Positions 50,613 through 59,357 of a DNA stretch of 64,000 nt are shown piece by piece. Both the position numbers and the translations under genes were made by a program. The DNA lies in assembly GCF_001898175.1 (NCBI RefSeq), contig NZ_MKTH01000013.1, positions 437,051 through 501,050 on the forward strand. Direction: 5' to 3'. Position 1 is the stretch's first letter, and each line of letters opens with the position of its first letter. The DNA is from Cellulomonas sp. 73-92 (GTDB lineage: Bacteria > Actinomycetota > Actinomycetes > Actinomycetales > Cellulomonadaceae). The notes below the pieces were generated by a model that was given only the letters and a program-made list of their open reading frames with translations, was not told the DNA's origin and searched no databases.

Positions 50613-51176
50613 GTGGAGGCAGGGGAGCAAGACCTGGGCGAGCGGCCGCCGCTCGCCGTGCCCGCCCCCGCGGTGCCGGACGAGGCCGCCGAGCCGCTGG
50701 GGGTACCCACAGTGACCGCGGTGCCCGACGAGGCCGCCGAGCTCAACGAGCTCGTCCACGCCCTGCTGCACGGGCTGCGCCGGGACGCCGCCGAGCACTT
50801 CGGCCCCACCGCGACCACGCCGGGGCAGCAGCGGCTCCTGCGCGCGCTGCAGCGGGCGGGCGCGCCAAGCCGTCTCGGCGAGCTGGCGCAGGTGCTCGAC
50901 GTCGCCCCGCGTTCCGTCACGGCGAAGGTCGACCAGGCCGAGGCGGACGGCCAGGTCCGCCGCGTGCCCGACCCGGCCGACCGCCGGGCCACCCTCGTCG
51001 AGCTCACGCCCGCCGGCCGCGACGTCCTCGCGCAGGCGTCCGCGGAACGGAGCGTCGGCGCTGCCGAGCGGCTCGCCCGGCTGGCCCCCGACGAGCGGGC
51101 GGAGCTGCTCCGCCTGCTGCGCGTGGTGGCATCGCCCGTGCCGCCCGCCGGCTGCACCCCCACCCCTGCACCCTGA
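50613..51176 (+). CDS. MarR family regulator
   Basis: 187 aa from GTG 50613; TAGCCT (50600-50605) ends 7 nt upstream. The first 45 residues are a Pro/Ala/Glu-rich extension, then the winged helix: TTPGQQRLLRALQRAGAPSRLGELAQVLDVAPRSVTAKVDQAEADG with the wing VRRVPDPADRRATLVELT, a textbook MarR pattern. Divergent from the exporter and expected to repress it until a toxic ligand is bound. The ligand is not known. Confidence 0.85.
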   Translation: MEAGEQDLGERPPLAVPAPAVPDEAAEPLGVPTVTAVPDEAAELNELVHALLHGLRRDAAEHFGPTATTPGQQRLLRALQRAGAPSRLGELAQVLDVAPRSVTAKVDQAEADGQVRRVPDPADRRATLVELTPAGRDVLAQASAERSVGAAERLARLAPDERAELLRLLRVVASPVPPAGCTPTPAP

Positions 51177-51311
51177 CGCTCGCGGCGGCTGCGGGAGCTT
51201 CGTCGTCCACGGAAGGTCCGCGCGATGAACGGCAGCATCGTCGCCCGCCGGGCGGCGGGGCGCCGACATTCCCGCCGCCGATGGCCGGTGCGACCCGGAA
51301 GGCGGATGGCG

Positions 51312-53495
51312 TCAGGGGCGGGCGCCCGTGAGGCGGTCGCGCAGCAGCACCGCGATGTCGGCCACCTCGGGCACCCCGACCGCCGGGGCGTCCGCCGAGG
51401 GCCTCGTCGAGCCGCCCGTCGGGCGGAAGGTCGGCGCCTCGATGGGCACGGCGCCGACGGGTGACGAGGTGCCGCACGCGGCAACGCCGTCCGTCAGCAT
51501 CGTCGTGCAGAAGGGGCAGGCCGTCGCGACGGCGGCTGCACCCGTCCCGATGGCCTCGGCCGCGCGGGTGGTGCCGATCCGCGTGCCGATCGTCTCCTCC
51601 ATCCATGCGCGTGCACCGCCGCCGCCGCAGCAGAAGGCGTCGGCGCCGTGACGCGGCATCTCGGACACGCTGATGCCGGCCGCCGCGAGCAGCTCGCGCG
51701 GCGGGGAGTAGATCTCGTTGTGCCGGCCGAGGTAGCAGGGGTCGTGGTACGTCACCGTGCGCGCGTCGGACGCGGGGAGCGGGACGAGCCGCCCGTCCGC
51801 GACGAGCGTGTTGAGCAGCTCGGTGTGGTGCACCACCTCGTACGTGCCGCCGAGCGCCGGGTACTCGCGGGCGATGGTGTTGAAGCAGTGCGCGCAGGTG
51901 ACGACGATCCGGCGGGCGCCGGCCGCGTCGAGGGTCGCGATGTTCCCGGCCGCCATCTGCTGGAACAGGAGCTCGTTGCCGGCGCGTCGCGCGGAGTCGC
52001 CCGTGCACTGCTCGGCCTCGCCCAGCACGGCGAACGTCACGCCGGCGGCGTGCAGCAGCTCGGCCACCGCCCGGGTGGTGCGCCCCGCCCGCTCGTCGTA
52101 CGCGCCGGCGCAACCGACCCAGAACAGGTAGTCGACGTCGGCGAGCGAGGCCACCTCGCGCCCGACGACCGGCACGGCGAAGTCGAGGCCCTTGGTCCAG
52201 TCGAGGCGCTTGCGCGCCGGCGCCCCCCAGGGGTTGCCCTGCCGCTCCATGCCGGTGAAGGCCTTGGTGAGCTCGCGGGGGAACTCCGAGGCGGCGAGCA
52301 CCTGGTGGCGCCGCAGGTCGAGGATCGTGTCGACGTGCTCGATGTCGACCGGGCACTCCTGCACGCACGCGCCGCACGTGGTGCAGGCCCACAGCACGTC
52401 CGTGTCGATGGGGCCTCCGACGAGCGGCTCGCCGCGCGTCGCGGGATCGGCCAGCGCGTCGCGCAGCGACAGCATGAAGAGCTTCGGGGACAGCGGCTTG
52501 CCGGTCGCCCACGCGGGGCAGACGACCTGGCAGCGGCCGCACTCGGTGCAGGTCGCCGCGTCGAGCGCGGCCTTCCACGACAGCTCGGCGGGCGTGCCGG
52601 CCCCGAGGACCAGGTCCTCCGGGAGCTCGTCGAGCGCCATGAGGTCGAGCGGGTCGCCGCCGGGCCCCCGGATCGGCTCGGCCGGGCCGAGCGAGACCGT
52701 ACGTCCGGGGTAGCGCTTGGTGTACAAGGTCACCACGGCGAGGAACCGGTGCCAGGCGACGCCCATCGTCGGCTGCACGCCGACGACGACGAACCAGGCC
52801 ATCGAGCACAGGATCTTGACCGTCGCGATCGCGGTGACCCACGCCTCGAGCGTGCTCGTCGGCGCGCCGGCCCAGGCCGCGCCGTACCAGGCGGTGAGCG
52901 GGAAGTGCCAGGAGGAGGCGAGCGTGCCGCCGTCCTGCCGGGCGATCGCGTAGCCCAGCCCGCGCAGCGCGAGCACCGCCAGGACGACGACGAGCACCGT
53001 CGCCTCGACGACGTAGGCCTGCGCCTGCGACGAGCCGAAGAAGCGTGAGGCGCGGTTCGCCCGCTCGTCGCGCGACGCCCGCGGCCGGAGCAGCTGGCGC
53101 CGGACGATCAGCCAGAGGATGCCGGCGAGCGACAGCCAGGCGAAGCCCTCGACGGCCCAGTCGACGATGGGCCAGTGCCCGATCACCGGGACGGTCCACC
53201 GGGCGTCGGTGATCTCGCCGTAGCCGTCGACGAGCGTGATGAACAGGATCGGGAAGGACACCATCACGGTCCAGTGCGCGACCCGGACGTGGAGGTTGTG
53301 CGCGAACTTCTCGTGGCCGAGCACCTCGCGCAACGTCGACGCGAGCCGCGGGCCGACGGGCCGCCAGCGGCCGGCGAGGGCCCGCCCGGCGCGGATCGTC
53401 GCGGTGATGCGCCACACGCCACGGACGAAGACGGCGACACCGACGACGGTCGCGACGACGACGAGGGCGAGGCTGGTCGCCCGGAGCGCGCTCAC
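51312..53495 (-). CDS. EtfD-like membrane iron-sulfur oxidoreductase (NarI-type heme/4Fe-4S/CCG domains)
   Basis: 727 aa. N-terminal 270 residues hold about six membrane helices of the NarI-like type (candidate heme-ligating His). Two 4Fe-4S motifs, CTECGRCQVVCP near residue 315 and CTTCGACVQECPVD near residue 370, are followed by the C-terminal cysteine-rich domain with HDPCYLGRHN and FCCGGGGARAW (CCG). This order matches mycobacterial EtfD, which takes electrons from the EtfAB flavoprotein in beta-oxidation to quinone. GTG 53495 is leaderless, with TACCGT (minus strand, 53502-53507) 6 nt upstream. No etfAB is adjacent. Confidence 0.83.
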   Translation of the reverse strand: MSALRATSLALVVVATVVGVAVFVRGVWRITATIRAGRALAGRWRPVGPRLASTLREVLGHEKFAHNLHVRVAHWTVMVSFPILFITLVDGYGEITDARWTVPVIGHWPIVDWAVEGFAWLSLAGILWLIVRRQLLRPRASRDERANRASRFFGSSQAQAYVVEATVLVVVLAVLALRGLGYAIARQDGGTLASSWHFPLTAWYGAAWAGAPTSTLEAWVTAIATVKILCSMAWFVVVGVQPTMGVAWHRFLAVVTLYTKRYPGRTVSLGPAEPIRGPGGDPLDLMALDELPEDLVLGAGTPAELSWKAALDAATCTECGRCQVVCPAWATGKPLSPKLFMLSLRDALADPATRGEPLVGGPIDTDVLWACTTCGACVQECPVDIEHVDTILDLRRHQVLAASEFPRELTKAFTGMERQGNPWGAPARKRLDWTKGLDFAVPVVGREVASLADVDYLFWVGCAGAYDERAGRTTRAVAELLHAAGVTFAVLGEAEQCTGDSARRAGNELLFQQMAAGNIATLDAAGARRIVVTCAHCFNTIAREYPALGGTYEVVHHTELLNTLVADGRLVPLPASDARTVTYHDPCYLGRHNEIYSPPRELLAAAGISVSEMPRHGADAFCCGGGGARAWMEETIGTRIGTTRAAEAIGTGAAAVATACPFCTTMLTDGVAACGTSSPVGAVPIEAPTFRPTGGSTRPSADAPAVGVPEVADIAVLLRDRLTGARP

Positions 53496-53598
53496 CGGGC
53501 CACGGTACCGGGCGCGGTCGCGCCCGCCCGGTGAGGTGGGCAGGCGCGGCCGGGGGCGCCGAGCGCGCGCTCACGCCGGCCGACGAGGGCCTGGGGGG

Positions 53599-53703
53599 CC
53601 TCGCGGCCGAGCGCCTCCGCGGCCGGTGCTGCGCCTCGCGGCCGAGCGCCTCCGGGGCCGGTGCTGCGCCTCGCGGCCGAGCGCCTCCGGGGCCGGTGCT
53701 GCG
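53599..53703. repeat. Three 35-bp tandem repeats
   Basis: Units at 53599-53633, 53634-53668 and 53669-53703; units 2 and 3 are identical and unit 1 differs at one base, with a partial fourth unit after 53703. The length is not a multiple of three and no gene is supported across 53496-53726, so it is a non-coding minisatellite in the gap between the DUF4235 and EtfD-like genes. Confidence 0.88.
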
Positions 53704-53726
53704 CTCGCGGCCCCGCGCGTCGAGGG

Positions 53727-53981
53727 CTAGTGGTGCGCCGCGCCGGCGGCACGCTGCGTGCCGCGCGTCGCCAGCAGGCGCATGAGCGCGACCAGCGCCC
53801 CGGTGAGGGCGGTGGCGACGATGACCTCCGCCAGCGGCGCGTCCCGGTCGGCCGGGTCGGGGGTGGGGTGCCCGCTCGCGCTGCGCCAGGCGGCGTCAAG
53901 CACCTTGTGGACCAACCAGGCGCCGAGCAGACCGGCGCCGATGCCGGCGACGCGCAGGACGGTCGGTGACTTCTCGGGCAT
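53727..53981 (-). CDS. DUF4235 membrane protein
   Basis: 84 aa. Two membrane segments: VAGIGAGLLGAWLVHKVLDAAW (residues about 11-32) and VIVATALTGALVALMRLLATRG (54-75), with the loop PTPDPADRDAPLAEV between. This is the compact actinobacterial DUF4235 pattern; function unknown. GGAGGTTGC precedes the ATG. A single gene beside the tandem repeats. Confidence 0.85.
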   Translation of the reverse strand: MPEKSPTVLRVAGIGAGLLGAWLVHKVLDAAWRSASGHPTPDPADRDAPLAEVIVATALTGALVALMRLLATRGTQRAAGAAHH

Positions 53982-54067
53982 CGCAACCTCCGGGGTCGGT
54001 CTGACGCCGACGTTAGTGCCCGCGGCCTGCGGACGCCGCCCGTCCGCGGGGCTACGATCACCGTGAA

Positions 54068-54155
54068 CGACAGGGGAGCGCCGTCACGGGCGCTGAGAGT
54101 GCGGACCGCCGCAGACCCTCGAACCTGATCCGGCCAGAACCGGCGTAGGGAGTCG
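54068..54155 (+). ncRNA. TPP riboswitch (THI element)
   Basis: The conserved elements appear in order: AGGGGAGC, GGGCGCTGAGAGTGC, GACCCTCGAACCTGATCCGG, and CGGCGTAGGGAGTC. GAC at 54069 pairs with GTC at 54152 to close P1. This aptamer binds thiamine pyrophosphate, and it stands directly before the thiamine ABC transporter operon. Confidence 0.95.
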
Positions 54156-54198
54156 AAGATCATCTCCCCGTCGCGGGAGATGTGTGCCCGCGGCGGGC

Positions 54199-54212
54199 CC
54201 TCCGAGAGGAGG
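54199..54212 (+). promoter_or_regulatory. Hairpin sequestering the thiB ribosome site
   Basis: CCTCC (54199-54203), GAGA, GGAGG (54208-54212). The 3' arm is the Shine-Dalgarno of the binding-protein gene, 7 nt before ATG 54220. Folding would hide it, so the TPP riboswitch probably acts on translation. Confidence 0.6.
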
Positions 54213-54219
54213 ACCACAC

Positions 54220-55299
54220 ATGAGGAAGAGACTGCTGATCGGCACGCTCGTCGTGCCCGCGCTCGCGGCGTGCTCGGCCGTCGGGGCGGCACCGCCGTCG
54301 CCCACGGCCCCCACCAGCACCGGCGCGGCCGGCGGGGCGATCACGCTGGTGACGCACGACTCGTTCGCCCTGAGCAAGGGCATCCTGGAGGACTTCACCC
54401 AGCAGACCGGCTACACGGTCAACGTGGTGCAGCCCGGGGACGCCGGGACCCTCGTCAACCAGCTCGTGCTCACCAAGGACGCGCCGGTCGGCGACGTGAC
54501 GTTCGGCATCGACAACACGTTCGCCTCGCGGGCGCTCGACGAGAAGGTCGTCGTCCCGCCCTCGCCGGCCCTGACCGCCGCCGCGGTGAAGGACGGCGCC
54601 CAGTACCGCGTCCCGAGCGACACGGCCGGCGCGCTCACCCCGATCGACGTCGGCGACGTGTGCGTCAACGTCGACCACGCGTGGTTCACCGCGCACAAGC
54701 TCACCGAACCGGCCTCGCTCGACGACCTCGTCAAGCCCGCGTACAAGGGCCTGTTCGTCACCGAGAGCGCGACGACCTCGTCGCCCGGCTTCGCGTTCCT
54801 CCTGGCCACGATCGCCGCGAAGGGCGACGGCTGGCAGGCGTACTGGAAGGCGCTCAAGGCCAACGGCGTCAAGATCGACGACGGCTGGGAGAACGCCTGG
54901 AACGTCGACTACACCGCCGGCGGCGGCAACGGGCAGTTCCCGATCGTCCTGTCGTACTCGTCGTCCCCGGTGGACACCGTGCCGAAGGGCGGCACGTCGC
55001 CGACCACCGGCGCCCTCCTCGACACGTGCTTCCGCCAGGTGGAGTACGCGGGCGTCATCGCCGGGGCGAAGAACCCCGCGGGTGCCGCGGCGTTCGTCAA
55101 CTTCCTGCTGTCCGACGAGGTCCAGGCGGACATCCCGGGCTCGATGTACATGTACCCGGTCAGCTCGTCCGTCAAGGTCCCCACCGACTGGGCGCAGTGG
55201 GCACCGCTCGCCACCCAGCCGCTGTCCGTCCCCGCCGCGGACATCGCCGCGCACCGCTCCGACTGGTTGCAGCAGTGGTCGGACGTGGCGCTCGGCTGA
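54220..55299 (+). CDS. thiB: Thiamine ABC transporter substrate-binding lipoprotein
   Basis: 359 aa. MRKRLLIGTLVVPALAACS is a lipoprotein signal with lipobox Cys18. The mature part follows the ThiB/periplasmic-binding type 2 pattern: ITLVTHDSFALSKGILEDFTQQTGY, NQLVLTKDAPVGDVTFGIDNTFASRA, then a late ANGVKIDDGWENAWNVDYTAGGGNG (each read as separate blocks). It binds thiamine or its phosphates outside the membrane. A TPP riboswitch and an SD-hiding hairpin precede it. Confidence 0.9.
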   Translation: MRKRLLIGTLVVPALAACSAVGAAPPSPTAPTSTGAAGGAITLVTHDSFALSKGILEDFTQQTGYTVNVVQPGDAGTLVNQLVLTKDAPVGDVTFGIDNTFASRALDEKVVVPPSPALTAAAVKDGAQYRVPSDTAGALTPIDVGDVCVNVDHAWFTAHKLTEPASLDDLVKPAYKGLFVTESATTSSPGFAFLLATIAAKGDGWQAYWKALKANGVKIDDGWENAWNVDYTAGGGNGQFPIVLSYSSSPVDTVPKGGTSPTTGALLDTCFRQVEYAGVIAGAKNPAGAAAFVNFLLSDEVQADIPGSMYMYPVSSSVKVPTDWAQWAPLATQPLSVPAADIAAHRSDWLQQWSDVALG

Positions 55300-55316
55300 C
55301 GGGGCCGCAGACCCCG

Positions 55317-57125
55317 GTGGTCGCCCCCCTTGGCCCGTCACCGGGGGGCGGCCACCGGCCTTCACTGACGCATGGGCCGCTCTCGAGCCCCTCGCGACCC
55401 GGTGCGCGACGGTGGGCTCGGTACCTCGCGTGGGGCTTGGCGGCCGGCGTGCCGCTCGTCTTCCTCGCCGTCTTCTTCGCCTGGCCCGTGGTGGCGATGG
55501 TGGGGCGTGGGTTCGTCAGCTCCGGCCGCCTCGACCTCGGGGCGTTCTCCGAGGTGTTCTCCCGGGCGCGCACCTGGCGGATTGTGTGGCTCACCCTGGC
55601 GCAGGCGTCGCTCGGCACGGTGGTGTCGGGGCTCCTCGGTGTCCCCGGGGCGTACCTCCTCTACCGGTGCCGGTTCGCGGGACGCGGGTTCCTCCGGGCG
55701 TTCGTCACCGTGCCGTTCGTGCTGCCGACGGTCGTGGTCGGGGTCGCGTTCCGCTCGCTGCTGGCGCCGGGGGGGCTGCTGGCCTTCCTCCACCTGGACG
55801 GGACGTTCACGGCGATCGTGGCGGCGCTGGTCTTCTTCAACTACGGGCTCGTCGTGCGCACGGTCGGCGGGCTGTGGGAACGGCTGGACCCGCGCGCCGA
55901 GCAGGCCGCCCGTGCGCTGGGCGCGTCGCCGTGGCGGGCCCTCGGCACGGTGACCCTTCCCGCCCTGGCACCCGCGATCGCCGGGGCGGCGTCGCTCACG
56001 TTCCTCTTCTGCGCGACGGCGTTCGGCACCGTCCTCGTGCTGGGCGGGCTGCGCTTCGGCACCGTGGAGACCGAGATCTGGATCCAGACGACGCAGTTCC
56101 TCGACCTGCGGGCGGCCGCCGTGCTGTCGGTGGTGCAGCTCGTCGTGGTGGTGGGCGCGCTCCTCGTCGCCGGCCGGGCTCGCTCCCGCAACGAGCGCGC
56201 CCTGTCGCTGGCCGCGCCGGTCTCGTCGGCGCACGCGCCGTCCCTGTTCCCGCGGCGCCCCTCTCGCTTGCCGCGCCCGCGGGCCGGGGGAGCGGGGCCC
56301 GACGACCTCCGCGGGCTGGACCGGGTTGCCGCCGCCGCGACCGCGCTCGCGATCACGTTCCTCGCGCTGCCGCTCGTCGGGCTCGTCGTCCGCTCGCTGC
56401 GCACCCCGGACGGCTGGGGGCTCGCCAACTACGCGGCCCTGTCCCGCCCGGCCGGTGCGCTGCCCGTGTCGGTGTGGGACGCCACGGTCACCTCGCTCCG
56501 GGTGGCCCTCGACGCGACCGTGCTGTCGCTCGTCGTCGGCGGCCTCGTCGCCCTGGTCGTGTCCCGCCGGCCCCGCGCCGGCGCCGTACGGCGCCTCGTC
56601 GCCGGCCTCGACGCCGCCTTCATGCTCCCGCTGGGGGTGTCGGCGGTGACCGTCGGCTTCGGCTTCCTGCTGGTCATGGACCGGCCGTTCGGACTGGACG
56701 TCGACCTGCGGACGAGCCCGCTGCTGGTGCCGGTGGCGCAGGCGGTGGTCGCCGTCCCGCTCGTGGTGCGGACGGTGCTCCCCGTGCTGCGCGCCATCGA
56801 CCCGCGCCAGCGGCAGGTCGCCGCGACCCTCGGCGCGTCACCGGCGCGCGTGGTGAGCACGGTCGACGGGCCCGTGGCGTTGCGGGCCATCGGCCTCGCG
56901 GCGGGGTTGGCGTTCGCCGCCTCGCTGGGAGAGTTCGGCGCGACGAGCTTCCTTGCCCGGCCCGACCGGCCGACGCTGCCGGTCCTCGTCTACCGGTTGA
57001 TCGGCCGCCCCGGCGTCGAGACGTACGGCATGGCGCTCGCCGCCTCGGTGGTGCTCGCCCTGGTGACGGCGCTGGTGGTCGCGGGGTTCGAGCGGGTTCC
57101 GCGAGCGGCGGGGACGGTGATCTGA
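55317..57125 (+). CDS. thiP: Thiamine ABC transporter permease (two fused permease domains)
   Basis: 602 aa from GTG 55317, 17 nt after thiB. Two homologous halves of six helices each; the EAA loops are RLDPRAEQAARALGASPWRALGTVTLP (first half) and AIDPRQRQVAATLGASPARVVSTVDGP (second half), as in ThiP. The halves are joined by a basic linker near residue 300. It forms the channel with the ATPase downstream. The start is uncertain because the N-terminal 35 residues are not conserved; TTG 55437 is too far into the first helix to be preferred. Confidence 0.88.
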   Translation: MVAPLGPSPGGGHRPSLTHGPLSSPSRPGARRWARYLAWGLAAGVPLVFLAVFFAWPVVAMVGRGFVSSGRLDLGAFSEVFSRARTWRIVWLTLAQASLGTVVSGLLGVPGAYLLYRCRFAGRGFLRAFVTVPFVLPTVVVGVAFRSLLAPGGLLAFLHLDGTFTAIVAALVFFNYGLVVRTVGGLWERLDPRAEQAARALGASPWRALGTVTLPALAPAIAGAASLTFLFCATAFGTVLVLGGLRFGTVETEIWIQTTQFLDLRAAAVLSVVQLVVVVGALLVAGRARSRNERALSLAAPVSSAHAPSLFPRRPSRLPRPRAGGAGPDDLRGLDRVAAAATALAITFLALPLVGLVVRSLRTPDGWGLANYAALSRPAGALPVSVWDATVTSLRVALDATVLSLVVGGLVALVVSRRPRAGAVRRLVAGLDAAFMLPLGVSAVTVGFGFLLVMDRPFGLDVDLRTSPLLVPVAQAVVAVPLVVRTVLPVLRAIDPRQRQVAATLGASPARVVSTVDGPVALRAIGLAAGLAFAASLGEFGATSFLARPDRPTLPVLVYRLIGRPGVETYGMALAASVVLALVTALVVAGFERVPRAAGTVI

Positions 57126-57126
57126 G

Positions 57127-58377
57127 GTGCGCAGGACGAGGACCGACCCCCGTGATCCGGTGACGGTCGCCGCGGCGACGGCGGCACAGCTCCCGATCAG
57201 AAGGATGACGCCCGCAGAGATGGCGACCGTCGAGACGACGACCGAGAGGACGACGACCGAGAGGACGACGACCGTGCGGGCGGCAGCCCCGGACGGACGC
57301 GCGTCCGGGGGCACTGGGCTGGGCGTTCACGACGTCGTCGTGCGCTACAGCGTGCCGGGCCGACGCCGCTCCTCCGCAACCGCCGTCAATGGCGTGACCC
57401 TTGACGTCGCGCCGGGTGAGATCGTCGCGCTGCTGGGAGCCTCGGGCTCCGGCAAGTCGTCGCTGCTGCGCGCGATCGCAGGGCTCGAGCCGCTCGCGGC
57501 CGGCGACGTGACCTGGGGCGGCGTGTCGGTCGTCGGCGTTCCCGTTCACCGGCGTGGTTTCGGCCTCCTGTTCCAGGACGGGCAGCTCTTCCCGCACCGC
57601 GACGTCGCGGGCAACGTCGGCTACGGCTTGCGCGGCGCACGGACCTCCCGGGAGTCGGATGCGGAGCGCGTCGCGGAGCTCCTGGAGCTCGTCGGGCTGC
57701 CAGGCCAGCAGCACCGGGACCCGGCGACGTTGTCCGGCGGTGAACGGCAGCGGGTCGCGCTCGCGCGTGCGCTCGCCCCTCGGCCGCGGCTGCTGCTGCT
57801 GGACGAGCCGCTGTCCGCCCTCGACCGCGCGTTGCGGGAGCGGCTGGCGGAGGACCTCCGGGCCGCGCTGCTCGCGACCGGTACGACGGCTGTGCTCGTC
57901 ACCCACGACCAGGACGAGGCGTTCGCGGTCGCCGACCGCATCGCCGTGATGTCGGAGGGTCGGTTGCTCCAGGTCGCCGCCCCCGGCGAGCTGTGGCGAG
58001 CGCCCGCCTCTCGCGAGGTCGCGGCATTCCTCGGCTACGAGGCCTTCATCCCGGCGTCCGCCCCCGCCGCCACGCGCTGGCGGACCGCGCTCCACCTCGC
58101 CGACGACGACCCTCGCACCCTCGCGCTGGCGGCGGGTGCGCTGGTCCTCCGTGGTCCGGACGCCACCACGGCGGCCGTGCCGGACGGGACGCGCCCGGTC
58201 GACGACCTGCCCGGCACGGTCGTCGCGATCGGTGCACGACGAGGCCGCACCGAGGTGACCGTCGACCTTCCGACCGTCGGGAGGCTCACCGCGTTCGCGC
58301 CCGCCGGCTGGTCCGCCGCGGCGGGCGCCAGGGTCCTCCTGCGCGCCGACCCGGATGGCGTCGCCCTTCTGCCGTAG
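57127..58377 (+). CDS. thiQ: Thiamine ABC transporter ATP-binding protein with extra N- and C-terminal parts
   Basis: 416 aa from GTG 57127, one base after the permease stop; ATG 57205 is an alternative. Walker A GASGSGKSS near residue 102, Q-loop LLFQDGQLFPHRDV, signature LSGGERQR near residue 202, Walker B RLLLLDEPLSALD, switch His in VLVTHDQDEAF. ThiQ of enterobacteria is about 230 aa; here there is a low-complexity start with three TTTER-type units from a 15-bp DNA repeat (57236-57280) and a C-terminal TOBE-like domain of about 90 residues. It completes the TPP-controlled operon. Confidence 0.85.
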   Translation: MRRTRTDPRDPVTVAAATAAQLPIRRMTPAEMATVETTTERTTTERTTTVRAAAPDGRASGGTGLGVHDVVVRYSVPGRRRSSATAVNGVTLDVAPGEIVALLGASGSGKSSLLRAIAGLEPLAAGDVTWGGVSVVGVPVHRRGFGLLFQDGQLFPHRDVAGNVGYGLRGARTSRESDAERVAELLELVGLPGQQHRDPATLSGGERQRVALARALAPRPRLLLLDEPLSALDRALRERLAEDLRAALLATGTTAVLVTHDQDEAFAVADRIAVMSEGRLLQVAAPGELWRAPASREVAAFLGYEAFIPASAPAATRWRTALHLADDDPRTLALAAGALVLRGPDATTAAVPDGTRPVDDLPGTVVAIGARRGRTEVTVDLPTVGRLTAFAPAGWSAAAGARVLLRADPDGVALLP

Positions 58378-58448
58378 GGATCACCACCCACAGGCAACCC
58401 CAAAAGGGCACTTCACCTGCGGGGATACCGAAGATCGGCGGTGATCCC
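58377..58448. other. Long-range inverted repeat after the thiamine operon
   Basis: GGGATCACC (58377-58385) and GGTGATCCC (58440-58448) are perfect 9-bp arms with 54 nt between; the left arm starts at the last base of the stop codon. It could form the base of a structured 3' end or terminator. Confidence 0.4.
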
Positions 58449-58538
58449 GACGTGACGAACCCGACACACCGACCCGACCAGCCCTGATGCACGGAACCAT
58501 CCGTCTCGCTAACGTGGACGGCATCGGAGGTGAGCGCG

Positions 58539-59276
58539 ATGGTGCTCGCATCTCGTGAAGTGATCAGCATCGACGTGCCGGTCCCGTTCGACACGGCGTG
58601 GGTCCACCTGCGCCGCCCCGAGCTCATCCGGCGCTGGTACGGCTGGGACGAGCCCGACCTGGACGACGAGATCAACCGCGTCTTCCTCCACGAGGCCGCC
58701 GTGCGCCGGCCGGAGAGCGGCATCCCGATGGGCTGGTTGCGATGGCACAACCACGACCTCATCGAGGCGCGCGGCGGGTTCGGCTCGCGCCCCCACACGA
58801 CGCTCGTCGTGCGCCGCCTCAACTACGACGTCCTCGCCTCCTACGACGGGGTGCGCGACCAGGCCGACGAGCGCTGGATCACCTGGATGCAGCAGTTCCA
58901 CTACGCGGTCAGCTACCACCTCGGCGAGGAACGCCACGCCTTCGCGATGCAGGGCCTGGACTCCGAGCGGCCGGACCAGCTGCTCTACCGCGTCGGGCTC
59001 CACGGCGTCCGGGGCGTGCCCGTCGGGGGAGCTGTGGAGATCCACCGCCCGGACGGCACGCTGCTCGGCGGCACGCTCGAGTACTCGACGCCGCACCAGT
59101 TCGGCGTCGCCCTGCGGGGTGGTTCGCTCCTCGTCGTGCAGGTCGCGAGAGCGGCAAGCCACAAGCCGTACGGCGCGGTGAGCGCCTTCTGGTCCACCTA
59201 CGGGCTGGACGACGAGGCCCTCGAGGCCGCCCGCGAGCGCTGGGCCCGCTGGTGGCGCACGCCTGTCCGCGCCTGA
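58539..59276 (+). CDS. SRPBCC/AHSA1-like ligand-binding domain protein
   Basis: 245 aa from ATG 58539, with CGGAGG 8 nt upstream (GTG 58530 lies in the ribosome site). The first 30 residues, IDVPVPFDTAWVHLRRPELIRRWYGWDEP, are the usual opening of START-like/AHSA1 domains, and the C-terminus ends in a long helix (YGLDDEALEAARERWARWW). The centre is longer than typical SRPBCC proteins, so the assignment is tentative. Single gene of unknown ligand. Confidence 0.6.
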   Translation: MVLASREVISIDVPVPFDTAWVHLRRPELIRRWYGWDEPDLDDEINRVFLHEAAVRRPESGIPMGWLRWHNHDLIEARGGFGSRPHTTLVVRRLNYDVLASYDGVRDQADERWITWMQQFHYAVSYHLGEERHAFAMQGLDSERPDQLLYRVGLHGVRGVPVGGAVEIHRPDGTLLGGTLEYSTPHQFGVALRGGSLLVVQVARAASHKPYGAVSAFWSTYGLDDEALEAARERWARWWRTPVRA

Positions 59277-59357
59277 GTCGCGCGACGGGCCGGGGCGCGG
59301 CAAGCATCCCGGCCGACGAGCCCGCGCCCGACGGCCTGGGGCCGACGACGCCGACGG

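Noticed and set aside
53496..53726. Protein-coding frames through the 35-bp tandem repeats
   Set aside because: The unit is not a multiple of three, so the frame rotates between units, and no start, ribosome site or codon bias supports a gene.
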